Shown: positions 8,829-18,713 of the stretch, one piece after another | Layout: every line of letters starts with the position of its first letter | Numbering within the stretch: position 1 is the stretch's first letter | From: Planctomycetota bacterium | Lineage (GTDB): Bacteria > Planctomycetota > UBA1135 > GCA-002748355 | DNA length: 64,000 bases | Assembly: GCA_027021385.1 (NCBI GenBank) | Contig: JALUUL010000015.1 | Span: 1 to 64,000 of the forward strand | Direction: 5' to 3' | The notes under the pieces: generated by a model | Seen by the model: the letters and a program-made list of their open reading frames with translations, nothing else | What the model was told of the DNA's origin: nothing | The model's database searches: none | Translations under genes and position numbers: made by a program

Positions 8829-9935
8829 ATGAAGATTCTCTGCGACCGGACCGCCTTGTGCGAGGCCCTCTCTCCGATCCTGCCGGCGATTCCGACCAAG
8901 GAGCCGCCGAAACCGGCCTGCAAGAATCTCCACATGGAGGCGGAAGGGGAGCGCTTGATCCTCGAGGGGACGAATCTCGAGCTGGCGATCACCTCGCAAA
9001 TCGACTCGGTGAAGGTCGAGAGCCCGGGGGAAGTCCTCGTTCCCGCCAGGCCGTTCTATTCCCTTCTGACGGAGATCAACGATCCGACCCTCGAACTCGT
9101 CCTCGAGGATGGGAATCTCCTCGTTCCGACGGGTTCGGGCGAATACCGGATCGTCGTCTCCGACGCGGATTTCCCGGAGATCACCTTCGAATCCGAAGCC
9201 AAGGGAATCGAGATTCCGGTCGAGATCCTGAATAGGCTGTTCCAGTCCACGGAATACGCCTGCGCAAAGGAAGCTTCGAGGTATGCGATGAACGGGGTTC
9301 TCCTGCGGATCCGCGAGGGGAAGCTGACCTTCGTCGGCACGGACGGCAGGCGTCTTGCGATGGCCTCGGAGTCCCTTCCCGAGGTTCCGGAGACGCTCGG
9401 CGCGGAAGCCCTTCTTCCTCACACATGCCTCGGGTCTGCCTTGAGGTCCATTACCTCTCTCGGAGGGGAGTCCGCGACCCTGTTCTTTGGAGAGTCTTAT
9501 GTTTGTTTCTCGAGCGGCCGAACGAAGGTTTCGGTCCAGATGATCCGCGGCACATTTCCGGATTTCGATTCCGTCATCCCTCAAGACATGAGCAACAAGG
9601 TCGAGATCCAGAAGTCCCTCCTGGAAAGCGCTCTCAGGAGGGTCTCGGTCTTCTGCGAGGACATGGATCCCGCGGTCAGGATCGAGTTCGACGGAACACG
9701 CGCCGTCTTCTCCTCGGAGTCCAGCGAGGTCGGTTCCGGAAACGCGTCCGTCGATGTGGAACTCTCGGGCGGGGGAGGAAAAATCGTCTTCAATCCGCGC
9801 TTCATCCTGGACGCCGTGAAGACTTGTCATCAGGACCAGGTTCATTTCGAGTTCGAGGACGGGAATTCGCCGGGGAAGTTCCTGCTCGGAGAGCAGTACG
9901 TGTATGTCCTGATGCCGATCACCGGGAAGACATGA
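8829..9935 (+). CDS. dnaN: DNA polymerase III sliding clamp (beta subunit)
   Basis: The ring-shaped clamp that holds DNA polymerase III on the template. The 368-residue protein has the three-repeat clamp layout: an N-terminal MKILCDRTALCEAL, the middle YAMNGVLLRIREGKLTFVGTDGRRLA that corresponds to the conserved GVLLxxxxxxLxxVATDGxRLA, and the C-terminal VYVLMPIT that matches the conserved Y-x-x-M-P-M end. GGGGGAAAG precedes the ATG. It heads a dnaN / DUF721-like / gyrB cluster without dnaA or recF. Confidence 0.96.
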   Translation: MKILCDRTALCEALSPILPAIPTKEPPKPACKNLHMEAEGERLILEGTNLELAITSQIDSVKVESPGEVLVPARPFYSLLTEINDPTLELVLEDGNLLVPTGSGEYRIVVSDADFPEITFESEAKGIEIPVEILNRLFQSTEYACAKEASRYAMNGVLLRIREGKLTFVGTDGRRLAMASESLPEVPETLGAEALLPHTCLGSALRSITSLGGESATLFFGESYVCFSSGRTKVSVQMIRGTFPDFDSVIPQDMSNKVEIQKSLLESALRRVSVFCEDMDPAVRIEFDGTRAVFSSESSEVGSGNASVDVELSGGGGKIVFNPRFILDAVKTCHQDQVHFEFEDGNSPGKFLLGEQYVYVLMPITGKT

Positions 9936-9945
9936 GTCGCCCCGG

Positions 9946-10320
9946 ATGACCGAGAGGGAACCAGGAGCAAAGGATTCGGGGGATCTCGAGGGTTTCCGCG
10001 CGAACCTGGTAAGGATCCTCCGAAAGGCGCGCCCGGACCGCGGGCTTCCCGAGGAGATCTTCAACGAATGTATCGAAGAGGTCTTCGGGTCCTGTCTTTC
10101 GAAGAGTCTCTTGGATTGGAGATATGGAAGAGGCGTCCTTCATCTGGTCCTGCGGAGTCACGCGGCCTGCAGCGACGCGAGCTTCCACCTCGAGGAGTTG
10201 CGCCGGCGCATCAACGCCCGGTTGGAGGAGGCCATGGAGAAGGAAACATCAAGGCCGGCGCGCACCGGGAGGACGAGGGCGTGGGTGCGGCGCATCCGTA
10301 TGGAAACCGGAACCGCTTGA
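9946..10320 (+). CDS. DUF721/DciA-like small protein
   Basis: A 124-residue basic protein between dnaN and gyrB with 10-base and 9-base gaps. Its middle (VFGSCLSKSLLDWRYGRGVLHLVLRSHAACSD, then FHLEELRRRINARLE) follows the layout of the DUF721/DciA family: a strand pair describing the product (here GVLHLVLRS), then a helix with LxxLxxRINxxL. Many bacteria keep a DUF721 gene in this dnaN-gyrB neighbourhood, and family members such as DciA load or interact with the replicative helicase. The similarity by eye is moderate and no motif is decisive, so the family assignment is tentative. Confidence 0.6.
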   Translation: MTEREPGAKDSGDLEGFRANLVRILRKARPDRGLPEEIFNECIEEVFGSCLSKSLLDWRYGRGVLHLVLRSHAACSDASFHLEELRRRINARLEEAMEKETSRPARTGRTRAWVRRIRMETGTA

Positions 10321-12816
<2,496 letters not shown>

Positions 12817-12920
12817 ATCGAGTCGGATCCCCCTTCCCAAGGAAGGATGAATCGCGGAGAGGCGGGGTCGGTCTCGATCCCGCGTCAAGTGGTTTCCTTC
12901 CGGGTGCCGATAGACGGTGC

Positions 12921-13484
12921 ATGAAGGGTTTGGAGAGAATCACCACGGTCAGACTGGCGGAGGTCATCTCCGAGTCGGGGCTGGTCCAGACGGACCAGAT
13001 CACCGAGGCCCTGTACCAGCAGGACAGCACGGGTCTGCCTTTCATCGATTTCCTTGTCGACACGGGCGTCGTCTCGGAATGGGATCTGGCGAAGCAGGTC
13101 GTGGACCACTTCCAGATTCCCTTCCTCGTGGCGACGAACCTCGAGATCGAGGATCAGGTCGTCAAGAGTCTCCCCGAGGATTTCGTGTTCAAGCACAGCA
13201 TCCTTCCATTCGCGAGTATCGGGAAGGTCCTGAACGTGATGATGCCGGTCTTCACCCCCTACAAGGTCCTGGTTGAGGCCTCGGAGAAGTCCGGCCTCGA
13301 TGTGTTTCCGTTCGTGGGGCTCGGAAGCGAGAACCGGAAGGTCCTGTTCCGAGTCTACCCGGAACACCCGAAGGAGGAGCCGGCCGGGGTCGCCCCTCAG
13401 AAGATCGAGCAGGACAGCTCCTGGGAGAGTGTCTTCGACCTCGGGGACGAGGAAGTCCACAGGGCTCTCCCGGAGTCGGAGTGA
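12921..13484 (+). CDS. Stand-alone MshEN/GspE N-terminal domain-like protein
   Basis: A 187-residue protein whose first 140 residues match the N-terminal domain of type II secretion/pilus ATPases: LAEVISESGLVQTDQITEAL, QQDSTGLPFIDFLVDTG, then SEWDLAKQVVDHFQIPFLVATNLEIEDQVVKSLPEDFVFKH-type sequence (positions 13069-13199). In known proteins this module can bind cyclic di-GMP (MshEN). No ATPase domain follows; the C-terminus is an acidic, low-complexity tail. It may be a free regulatory or adaptor module. It lies 104 bases after gyrB. Confidence 0.7.
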   Translation: MKGLERITTVRLAEVISESGLVQTDQITEALYQQDSTGLPFIDFLVDTGVVSEWDLAKQVVDHFQIPFLVATNLEIEDQVVKSLPEDFVFKHSILPFASIGKVLNVMMPVFTPYKVLVEASEKSGLDVFPFVGLGSENRKVLFRVYPEHPKEEPAGVAPQKIEQDSSWESVFDLGDEEVHRALPESE

Positions 13485-13499
13485 GAGACTCCAGGGGCT

Positions 13500-13519
13500 C
13501 CCGGGCACCGTTGCCCGGG
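13500..13519 (+). terminator. GC-rich hairpin after the MshEN-like gene
   Basis: CCCGGGCA and TGCCCGGG form a perfect 8-base stem around the loop CCGT, 15 bases after the stop of the preceding gene. There is no T-tract after it, so it may be a weak terminator or a processing hairpin ahead of the tRNA. Confidence 0.35.
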
Positions 13520-13551
13520 CCGCGGGGATGGTTTAGCGTCCCCGGTTCCCG

Positions 13552-13628
13552 GGGCCCTTAGCTCAATTGGTTAGAGCCGCCGGCTCATACCCGGCTGGTT
13601 GCAGGTTCGAGTCCTGCAGGGCCTACCA
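13552..13628 (+). tRNA. tRNA with CAU anticodon (Met elongator or Ile2)
   Basis: A complete 77-base cloverleaf including an encoded CCA. Acceptor stem GGGCCCT pairs with AGGGCCT (G1-U72 wobble), the D stem is GCTC/GAGC, the anticodon stem GCCGG/CCGGC encloses the loop CTCATAC with CAT at 13586-13588, and the T arm is GCAGG/CCTGC with TTCGAGT. It lacks initiator features: base 1 pairs and the anticodon stem does not carry three GC pairs next to the loop in the initiator order. Its D arm and T arm resemble bacterial tRNA-Ile2 (read with lysidine) more than elongator tRNA-Met. The amino acid cannot be fixed from sequence alone. Confidence 0.95.
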
Positions 13629-13698
13629 GAAGCGCCGGGGCCTCACGGCGAAATCCGGAAAGGCGGCCGCCCCCCCTGGCGGTCCTGGAATCCCCCGC

Positions 13699-13704
13699 TA
13701 CAAT
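13699..13704 (+). promoter_or_regulatory. Possible -10 element (TACAAT)
   Basis: TACAAT about 90 bases before the TTG-started gene at 13790, in a short AT-richer patch. No good -35 hexamer stands at the usual spacing, so this is only a candidate. Confidence 0.25.
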
Positions 13705-13777
13705 CTTCCGCTTCCTTTGCCCGGACCGGAGTCCTCGGCTCCGATTCGGGGCTTTGAAAGGTCGAAGTCCACATTGC

Positions 13778-13783
13778 AGGAGG
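13778..13783 (+). promoter_or_regulatory. Shine-Dalgarno AGGAGG that decides a TTG start
   Basis: A consensus AGGAGG ends 6 bases before TTG at 13790-13792. The only in-frame ATG upstream (13754) has no ribosome site, so TTG is the better start for the gene that follows. Confidence 0.7.
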
Positions 13784-13789
13784 AATCCG

Positions 13790-14221
13790 TTGGAGTTCGA
13801 GGAAGAGTTCTTCGCGTCTCCGGCGAGGGAAGGGGGTTTCGGGCGCTGCGGCGGTCGTGAGCTGAAGACCCGCATGGAGCGGCATATTTGCGACAAGCTT
13901 TCGATGTCCGGGGTCCCCCACTCTCACCGCCCCCGTCGATTCGAGATCAAACTCCAAGGGGACCGAGTCGCCTCTTACTCGCCGAGCATCGTGCTCCGCG
14001 GGCGAGGAAGGGAGGGCAAGACTTCGGTCATCGAAGTCTTGGCTTCGGCGGAAGGATCCCACGCGGAAAAGATCAAGGCCTTCCATTCGATCTACAACCA
14101 GGATTTCTACGTGATGCTGATCGCCCCGGAGGAGGTCTTGAAGGAGGTCGACTCGGGGAGCATCGATGCGGGGATCCCCCCTTCCGAAATCGACGATCTT
14201 GTCAACCGCCTGGTCGAATGA
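13790..14221 (+). CDS. Hypothetical protein, possible degenerate PD-(D/E)XK-like fold
   Basis: A 143-residue protein with a TTG start chosen from the consensus AGGAGG. After an acidic N-terminus (EFEEEFFASP) it carries RRFEIKL, SYSPSIVLRGRGREGKTSVIEVL, then a helix and NQDFYVMLIAPEEVLKEV. The order of a strand with SYSP, a strand ending in IEV, a helix with EKIKAF and a strand FYVMLI resembles the nuclease-like modules of restriction enzyme subunits (D...ExK, then a hydrophobic strand). The Asp and Lys positions are not conserved here, so activity is doubtful. This is a weak structural inference. The GreA-like gene follows after 52 bases. Confidence 0.6.
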   Translation: MEFEEEFFASPAREGGFGRCGGRELKTRMERHICDKLSMSGVPHSHRPRRFEIKLQGDRVASYSPSIVLRGRGREGKTSVIEVLASAEGSHAEKIKAFHSIYNQDFYVMLIAPEEVLKEVDSGSIDAGIPPSEIDDLVNRLVE

Positions 14222-14273
14222 CGATGTGCGGCGAGTCCCTTCCCGTTCTCCTCCATCCCCTCCCTCCCCGAAG

Positions 14274-16466
14274 ATGTCGATGACCGAGTCTAGCACGGCC
14301 CTCTCCCTGACCGCCCTGATCCAACGACCGGAAGAACTGGAAGCTGCCTGGCTGGAACGCATCGAGGAAGCGCGGCCCCTGGAGCCCCTTCTCGAACTCC
14401 TCCAAACGCTGGCCGCGAACGGTAATCCAGGGCAAGCCGATACCTTCGGGGGGATGTTGATGGAGTCCCTCGCGGGCTCCGGCCGGGACCGAGAACTCTT
14501 TCAGGTCTGCCGGGTTCTCGTCGAGGCATGCGGCCCGACCCTATCCCCCTCTCCGGATTTCTGCGCCCGGGCCGTGAAGGCGAAGTTCGGGACCGAACCC
14601 TGGTTCGAGGGATTGGCGCGGAAGCTCGGATTCGACGGCGAGAAACTGGACTGGCAGGGTTTCCAGACGCTCCTCTCGTGGAGGTCCTTCCTGCCCGGCC
14701 ACGTGTTGATGCACCGTTCGGGTTGGGGGGAAGGCCTGGTCACGAGCTACGATCCCGACACCGAGGAACTCGACATCTCCTTCTCTTCCGGGATCGACCG
14801 CAGGATCCCGTGGAGAACGGCCCTCGAGACGATGAAGCCCCTGCCGGATTGGGATGTCCGAGCCATGAGGCTGACGGACCCCGAGAGACTCGCCGAACTC
14901 GTGAAGAAAGAGCCTCTGACGATTCTGCGAAGGGCTTTGACCAGTCTTCGTGGGAAGGCCACCTCGACGGTTCTCAAGGAGTTTCTGGTCGACAAGGTCG
15001 TGCCTGCGAAGAGCTGGAACACCTTCTGGAAACACGCCAAGAAGGCCGCCATCGAGGACCCCCGGATCGCGGTCGAGGGTTCGAAGGCCCGCCCGATGCT
15101 GACCCTGAGGAAAAAGGCGCTGACCTTGGCGGAGGAGGCGCGACAGGCCCTGCGTCACCAGAAGGACGCAATTGCGGCGATCCGCGGATTTCGAACCTGG
15201 TTGGAGAGGGCCACGCGCGAGGAGGATCGGAGGGCTCTCGGCTCCCTCGTGTTCGAACTACTGGCGCCTCGTGTGGAGAAGGTCGGGTCCCAGGTGGAGC
15301 GGCTCGCGATCCTTCTTTTCCTCGAGGAACTCGATCTCCTCGAGGAGGACCCCATTCCCGGGATTCTCGCGGGTCTGTTCGGAGGGGAGAGCGTCGAGTC
15401 CTTTGAGGTTCTCGGTGTGATCGAGGACCCCAGGCTCCTCCGGAACGCGGTCGCAAGGTTGCCGGAGGCCCTGGGGGAGGACTGGGCGGAGAAGGTCACG
15501 GAGGGTCTTCGGGATTTTCCAAGGGAAGCCCTCGATTCAGCGGTCGCCCTGCTCGAGAGTTCCGGAAGAAAGGACCTCCTGGTCCGGGCTTTCGAAGAAG
15601 CCGCTCCCTTTCCGAGAAAGCACGCGGCCCTCCTCCACGAACTCCTGAGGGTATGGGCCGAGGGTGGAATGACCGGGGCCCCGAGGCTTCCCGACAAGGA
15701 GGTCGTCTGCCGGGTCGCCCTCCATTGCCTCCGGGCAGTCTGCGAGGAAAAGGCGGGGCCGGAGAGATCGCGGCTCATGGGTCGCATGCAGACCTTGCTC
15801 CTCGGTAGGAAGGGTATCCTTCCCGAACTTCTGGATTCGGTGGACCGCTCAACGATCGCGACGGCGAGGAGGATCGGGCTCCGGGCCGGAGATCAATACC
15901 CGCCGAAAGTCCAGGAACTCGTGGAGAAAGTAGGCAGGAAACGGTTCCCCGATCTCTTCGATGAGACCTCTCCCATGGCCTTCTGGGAGGACGATTCGAG
16001 GATCTGGACGACGGCGGAGGGCCTTTCCGCGATCCGAGAGGAGTTCCGGATCCTCAAGGAAGAGAAGATTCCGGAGAACTCGAAAGCCATCGGGCAGGCG
16101 GCTTCTCTCGGCGATCTCTCGGAAAACGCCGAGTGGGAGGCTGCGATGGAGGAGCAGCGGAACTTGACCGACAAGGCCTCGCAACTCGAAGCCCTGATCA
16201 AGAAAGCTCGAATCCTCTCCCCCGAACTCGTTCCTTCTGGAATGGCCGCGCCGGGGACCCTGATAGGTATCCTCGACCTGGACACGGGGGAGCGGCGAAG
16301 CGTGCGCCTTCTCGGACCCTGGGACGAGGTCCATGGAGAAGACGTCGTCAGCTATCTCGCTCCCTATGGTGCCGCGCTATGCGGGGCCAAGGTCGGGGAG
16401 GAAGTGACCGTGACCCTGCCTTCCGGTTCGAAACACCTGCGGATCGAGTCCATCGAGGTCCTTTGA
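14274..16466 (+). CDS. greA: Long GreA-type transcription elongation factor
   Basis: A 730-residue protein with the GreA coiled-coil and C-terminal FKBP-like domain at its end (about 577-730). Recognisable parts are TTAEGLSAIREEFRILKEEK, the tip-region ENSKAIGQAASLGDLSENAEW that matches GreA's GDLSENAEY, and the closing VSYLAPYGAALCGAKVGEEV, near the usual SPxGxALLGxxxGD motif. GreA rescues backtracked RNA polymerase by stimulating transcript cleavage. The N-terminal 570 residues are helical and repeat-like, unlike E. coli GreA (158 residues). Long forms are known in chlamydiae and spirochaetes. In-frame ATGs at 14274 and 14280 are both possible starts; neither has a strong ribosome site. Confidence 0.85.
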   Translation: MSMTESSTALSLTALIQRPEELEAAWLERIEEARPLEPLLELLQTLAANGNPGQADTFGGMLMESLAGSGRDRELFQVCRVLVEACGPTLSPSPDFCARAVKAKFGTEPWFEGLARKLGFDGEKLDWQGFQTLLSWRSFLPGHVLMHRSGWGEGLVTSYDPDTEELDISFSSGIDRRIPWRTALETMKPLPDWDVRAMRLTDPERLAELVKKEPLTILRRALTSLRGKATSTVLKEFLVDKVVPAKSWNTFWKHAKKAAIEDPRIAVEGSKARPMLTLRKKALTLAEEARQALRHQKDAIAAIRGFRTWLERATREEDRRALGSLVFELLAPRVEKVGSQVERLAILLFLEELDLLEEDPIPGILAGLFGGESVESFEVLGVIEDPRLLRNAVARLPEALGEDWAEKVTEGLRDFPREALDSAVALLESSGRKDLLVRAFEEAAPFPRKHAALLHELLRVWAEGGMTGAPRLPDKEVVCRVALHCLRAVCEEKAGPERSRLMGRMQTLLLGRKGILPELLDSVDRSTIATARRIGLRAGDQYPPKVQELVEKVGRKRFPDLFDETSPMAFWEDDSRIWTTAEGLSAIREEFRILKEEKIPENSKAIGQAASLGDLSENAEWEAAMEEQRNLTDKASQLEALIKKARILSPELVPSGMAAPGTLIGILDLDTGERRSVRLLGPWDEVHGEDVVSYLAPYGAALCGAKVGEEVTVTLPSGSKHLRIESIEVL

Positions 16467-16523
16467 CCTCCTTGGCTTCGCTCCCCTGCCGCACGGGGAG
16501 TCGGAAGGGGTAGGGAAACGGAA

Positions 16524-17885
16524 TCAGCGACCTCCCCGGACCAGCTTGCCGAGATGGTCGCGCAGCTCCTGTTCCCTCTTCACGAGGACCTTTTCCATTC
16601 CCTGTAGGACCTTGCGGATCCCCTTCCGTTTTCGAACCGCGGTCCGGACCTTCTCCCAGGCCTTCCGAAGCTTCTTGTCTTCCTCCTTCTGCAGGTAGGA
16701 GAGCATGATTCCGGCCTGGTAGATGTTCCAGTCGGTTTCCTGACTGCTCTGATCGGGGCTGATCGCGAAGTTCTTGAAGAAGGATTTGAGGTTTCGGATC
16801 CCGCCCTTCGCGAGATATTGCCTGCCGAAGTGCTGGGCGCTCGCTCGGTTGCTCCATCGTTCGAGGTAGGCTCCGAAGGCCGTGTAGATCCAGTTGGTGC
16901 GAGAGAGCTTGTCGTCGACGAGGAGCATATGAGCGACTCCGAGTCCGGCGGCGTGCTTGAGGTAGTAGGGTCCCCAGTTCTTCTCTCCGAGATAGGCCGC
17001 GATCGGAGCCCCGTCTTGGCCCGCGGCGCGGAAGGCCCCGTACGCCGAGAATCCCGTGTCGTCGTATTGGGCTCCGAAATCTTGGTAGGCCGCTTGGTCC
17101 AGGAACCCGAAGATCGTCACTCGGCGCGGAAGAGGCAAGCCCGGGGGGTAGAGGAGGTTCTTGATGATCGTGATCTGGGTTTCCCCGTCGTTGGCCCATT
17201 CCTTGGCCTTGTCCAGGGGGGCCGTTGTCACGATGCGGATGTTTTCCGTCTGCACGACCCAGGGCCGTTCCCAGGTCGAATGCGCCTTGTTCGCCTCCTC
17301 CTTTGTGACCCAGGACCCTTGCACGGGGAACTTCCCGGACTCCGCTCGTTCCAGGTCTTCCTTTTTGATCCACACCCCCGTGTCGGGGTGAGGCACCAGG
17401 CCCTCCTTGTACTTCAGGTAATCCGGTCTACGGACCCACTTCCCTTCGTAGCGGAGGAGTCCCATCTTCAGGAACTCGAGGTCTTCCTTCTTGACCCAGA
17501 CCCCATCGTGCTTGACGTAGCCCTTCCTCCTGTATTCGGCTTCCTCGGCCTTCTTCTTTTCCGCCTCGAAACGCTCCTTCTTGAACCACTTGTCCTTCCA
17601 CTTGACATACCCGAGAGCTTTCCGCGCCTCTTCGTGATCGGGATCAGCCTTGAGGACCTTGTGGAGGATCCTCTTGAAGTCGAGATCCAGACCCTTCCGT
17701 TTGGCCCACAGGGCCGCGGCGTAGAGGGCGTCCCCATCCTTAGGGTCGATGCCCGCGACCCTTGCCGCGAGCTGACGGCGGAGTTCCTTCTTGCCTTGCA
17801 GGGAAGGAATCGGGGTTTCGGCGGGGAGACGGGGGGCGCCGTTCGAGACGACCAGAAGCCCGGTGAGAGCCAAGGCGACGAACAT
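16524..17885 (-). CDS. Secreted protein with five short Gly/Trp repeats and a peptidase-like C-terminal region
   Basis: A 453-residue exported protein with a signal peptide (residues 1-22). Residues 40-90 resemble one TPR unit. Then five ~15-residue repeats follow at about 92-106, 122-136, 142-156, 162-178 and 184-198, with the pattern G(Y/L)V...(D/E)GxWVKKEDL. From 210 on, the sequence (VTIFGFLDQAAYQDFG, HAAGLGVAHMLLVDD, WIYTAFGAYLERW) has the layout of secreted gluzincin-like peptidase relatives but lacks an HExxH motif. Convergent with the GreA-like gene. I do not recognise a named family. The gene at 47323 looks distantly related in this C-terminal part. Confidence 0.75.
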   Translation of the reverse strand: MFVALALTGLLVVSNGAPRLPAETPIPSLQGKKELRRQLAARVAGIDPKDGDALYAAALWAKRKGLDLDFKRILHKVLKADPDHEEARKALGYVKWKDKWFKKERFEAEKKKAEEAEYRRKGYVKHDGVWVKKEDLEFLKMGLLRYEGKWVRRPDYLKYKEGLVPHPDTGVWIKKEDLERAESGKFPVQGSWVTKEEANKAHSTWERPWVVQTENIRIVTTAPLDKAKEWANDGETQITIIKNLLYPPGLPLPRRVTIFGFLDQAAYQDFGAQYDDTGFSAYGAFRAAGQDGAPIAAYLGEKNWGPYYLKHAAGLGVAHMLLVDDKLSRTNWIYTAFGAYLERWSNRASAQHFGRQYLAKGGIRNLKSFFKNFAISPDQSSQETDWNIYQAGIMLSYLQKEEDKKLRKAWEKVRTAVRKRKGIRKVLQGMEKVLVKREQELRDHLGKLVRGGR

Positions 17886-18006
17886 TGATGAGCCTCCAAG
17901 AGCTGGGGAATCGAGGGGACCGAGGGGCTATGATACGGAGCCTCGGGAACGGGTGAGCCTCAAAGCCCCCGAAACCCTCGCACTTCTGCCCGTGGGAGCA
18001 CCGACG

Positions 18007-18534
18007 ATGCCGAGTCTCCGACTGATCTTCTGCCTCCTCTGGGGGCTTTCCCTGGGCGCTTCCTGCAGCATCGAGCGCTCCTTCCGAGGTCCCGAGGCGG
18101 ACGGGTCCGAGATGATCACCCCCCGCCAGTTCCCCGATCTCCCGGTTCCCAGGGATTACAAGCTTCTTTCCTCGACGAAGCGGAGCTGGTCCTTCCAGCG
18201 GGGAAAATTCCGGACTGGGAATCTCGTCTATCGGGGGTCTCTGGCCATCGAGAGGCTTCGGAAGTTCCTCCTGGATCGGCTTCCGGTCCATGGTTGGGAT
18301 CTCCAGGACGAGAGCCGGCCGACGAGGGAGCGATTCCGCCAGAACTGGATCAGCAAGAAGGATCAGGAAGTTCTCTACGTACTCCAGGTCGAAGTGAAGG
18401 ACGAGGGAAGGTCGAGCCTTCTTCGATACGATCTCAGGACGAGCAGGCGGCCGACCGTCGAGCCGAGCGCCGGAGGGGCGGCTTCCGCCCCCTCGGCAGA
18501 GGAAGGGTTCTCGGAGGCCGTGTTCCGGAAGTAG
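18007..18534 (+). CDS. Hypothetical lipoprotein
   Basis: A 175-residue protein with a lipoprotein signal: hydrophobic LRLIFCLLWGLSLGAS followed by the lipobox cysteine. The mature part contains PDLPVPRDYKLLSSTKRSWS, SLAIERLRKFLLDRLPVHGWDL and EVLYVLQVEVKDEGRSSLLRYDL. This follows the pattern of planctomycete and deltaproteobacterial small lipoproteins in which a short beta-alpha-beta unit tracks a step like 'fy...m...GW'. The C-terminus is Ala/Pro-rich. Probably periplasmic and membrane-anchored. Function unknown. The ATG at 18007 is used; the frame is open further upstream without a ribosome site. Confidence 0.7.
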   Translation: MPSLRLIFCLLWGLSLGASCSIERSFRGPEADGSEMITPRQFPDLPVPRDYKLLSSTKRSWSFQRGKFRTGNLVYRGSLAIERLRKFLLDRLPVHGWDLQDESRPTRERFRQNWISKKDQEVLYVLQVEVKDEGRSSLLRYDLRTSRRPTVEPSAGGAASAPSAEEGFSEAVFRK

Positions 18535-18614
18535 ACAGGGGTTGGGGGCCGAAACCCTAGGCCCTGGGGGCCACGGGCTTTGCGCCCTTCCTGGTCTCCC
18601 GCCCCCTTCCCGGG

Positions 18615-18620
18615 TATAGT
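18615..18620 (+). promoter_or_regulatory. Possible -10 element (TATAGT)
   Basis: TATAGT about 94 bases before the cyclophilin start at 18714, in an otherwise GC-rich 180-base gap. No -35 element at normal spacing was found. Confidence 0.25.
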
Positions 18621-18713
18621 CCGGCGCCTTTCTCCGGGCTCAGCCGCCCTTCCCGGCCCGAGAGGAGACTCCTCCCGGTCCTGGAGTCCTTCCGTTCCGG
18701 ACGAGAGACCGAG

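Noticed and set aside
8553-10064. A 503-codon leftward ORF over dnaN
   Set aside because: It is the antisense shadow of dnaN, which has clear motifs and a good start.
13500-13519. A full intrinsic terminator before the tRNA
   Set aside because: The hairpin is perfect but no T-tract follows, so it is listed only at low confidence.
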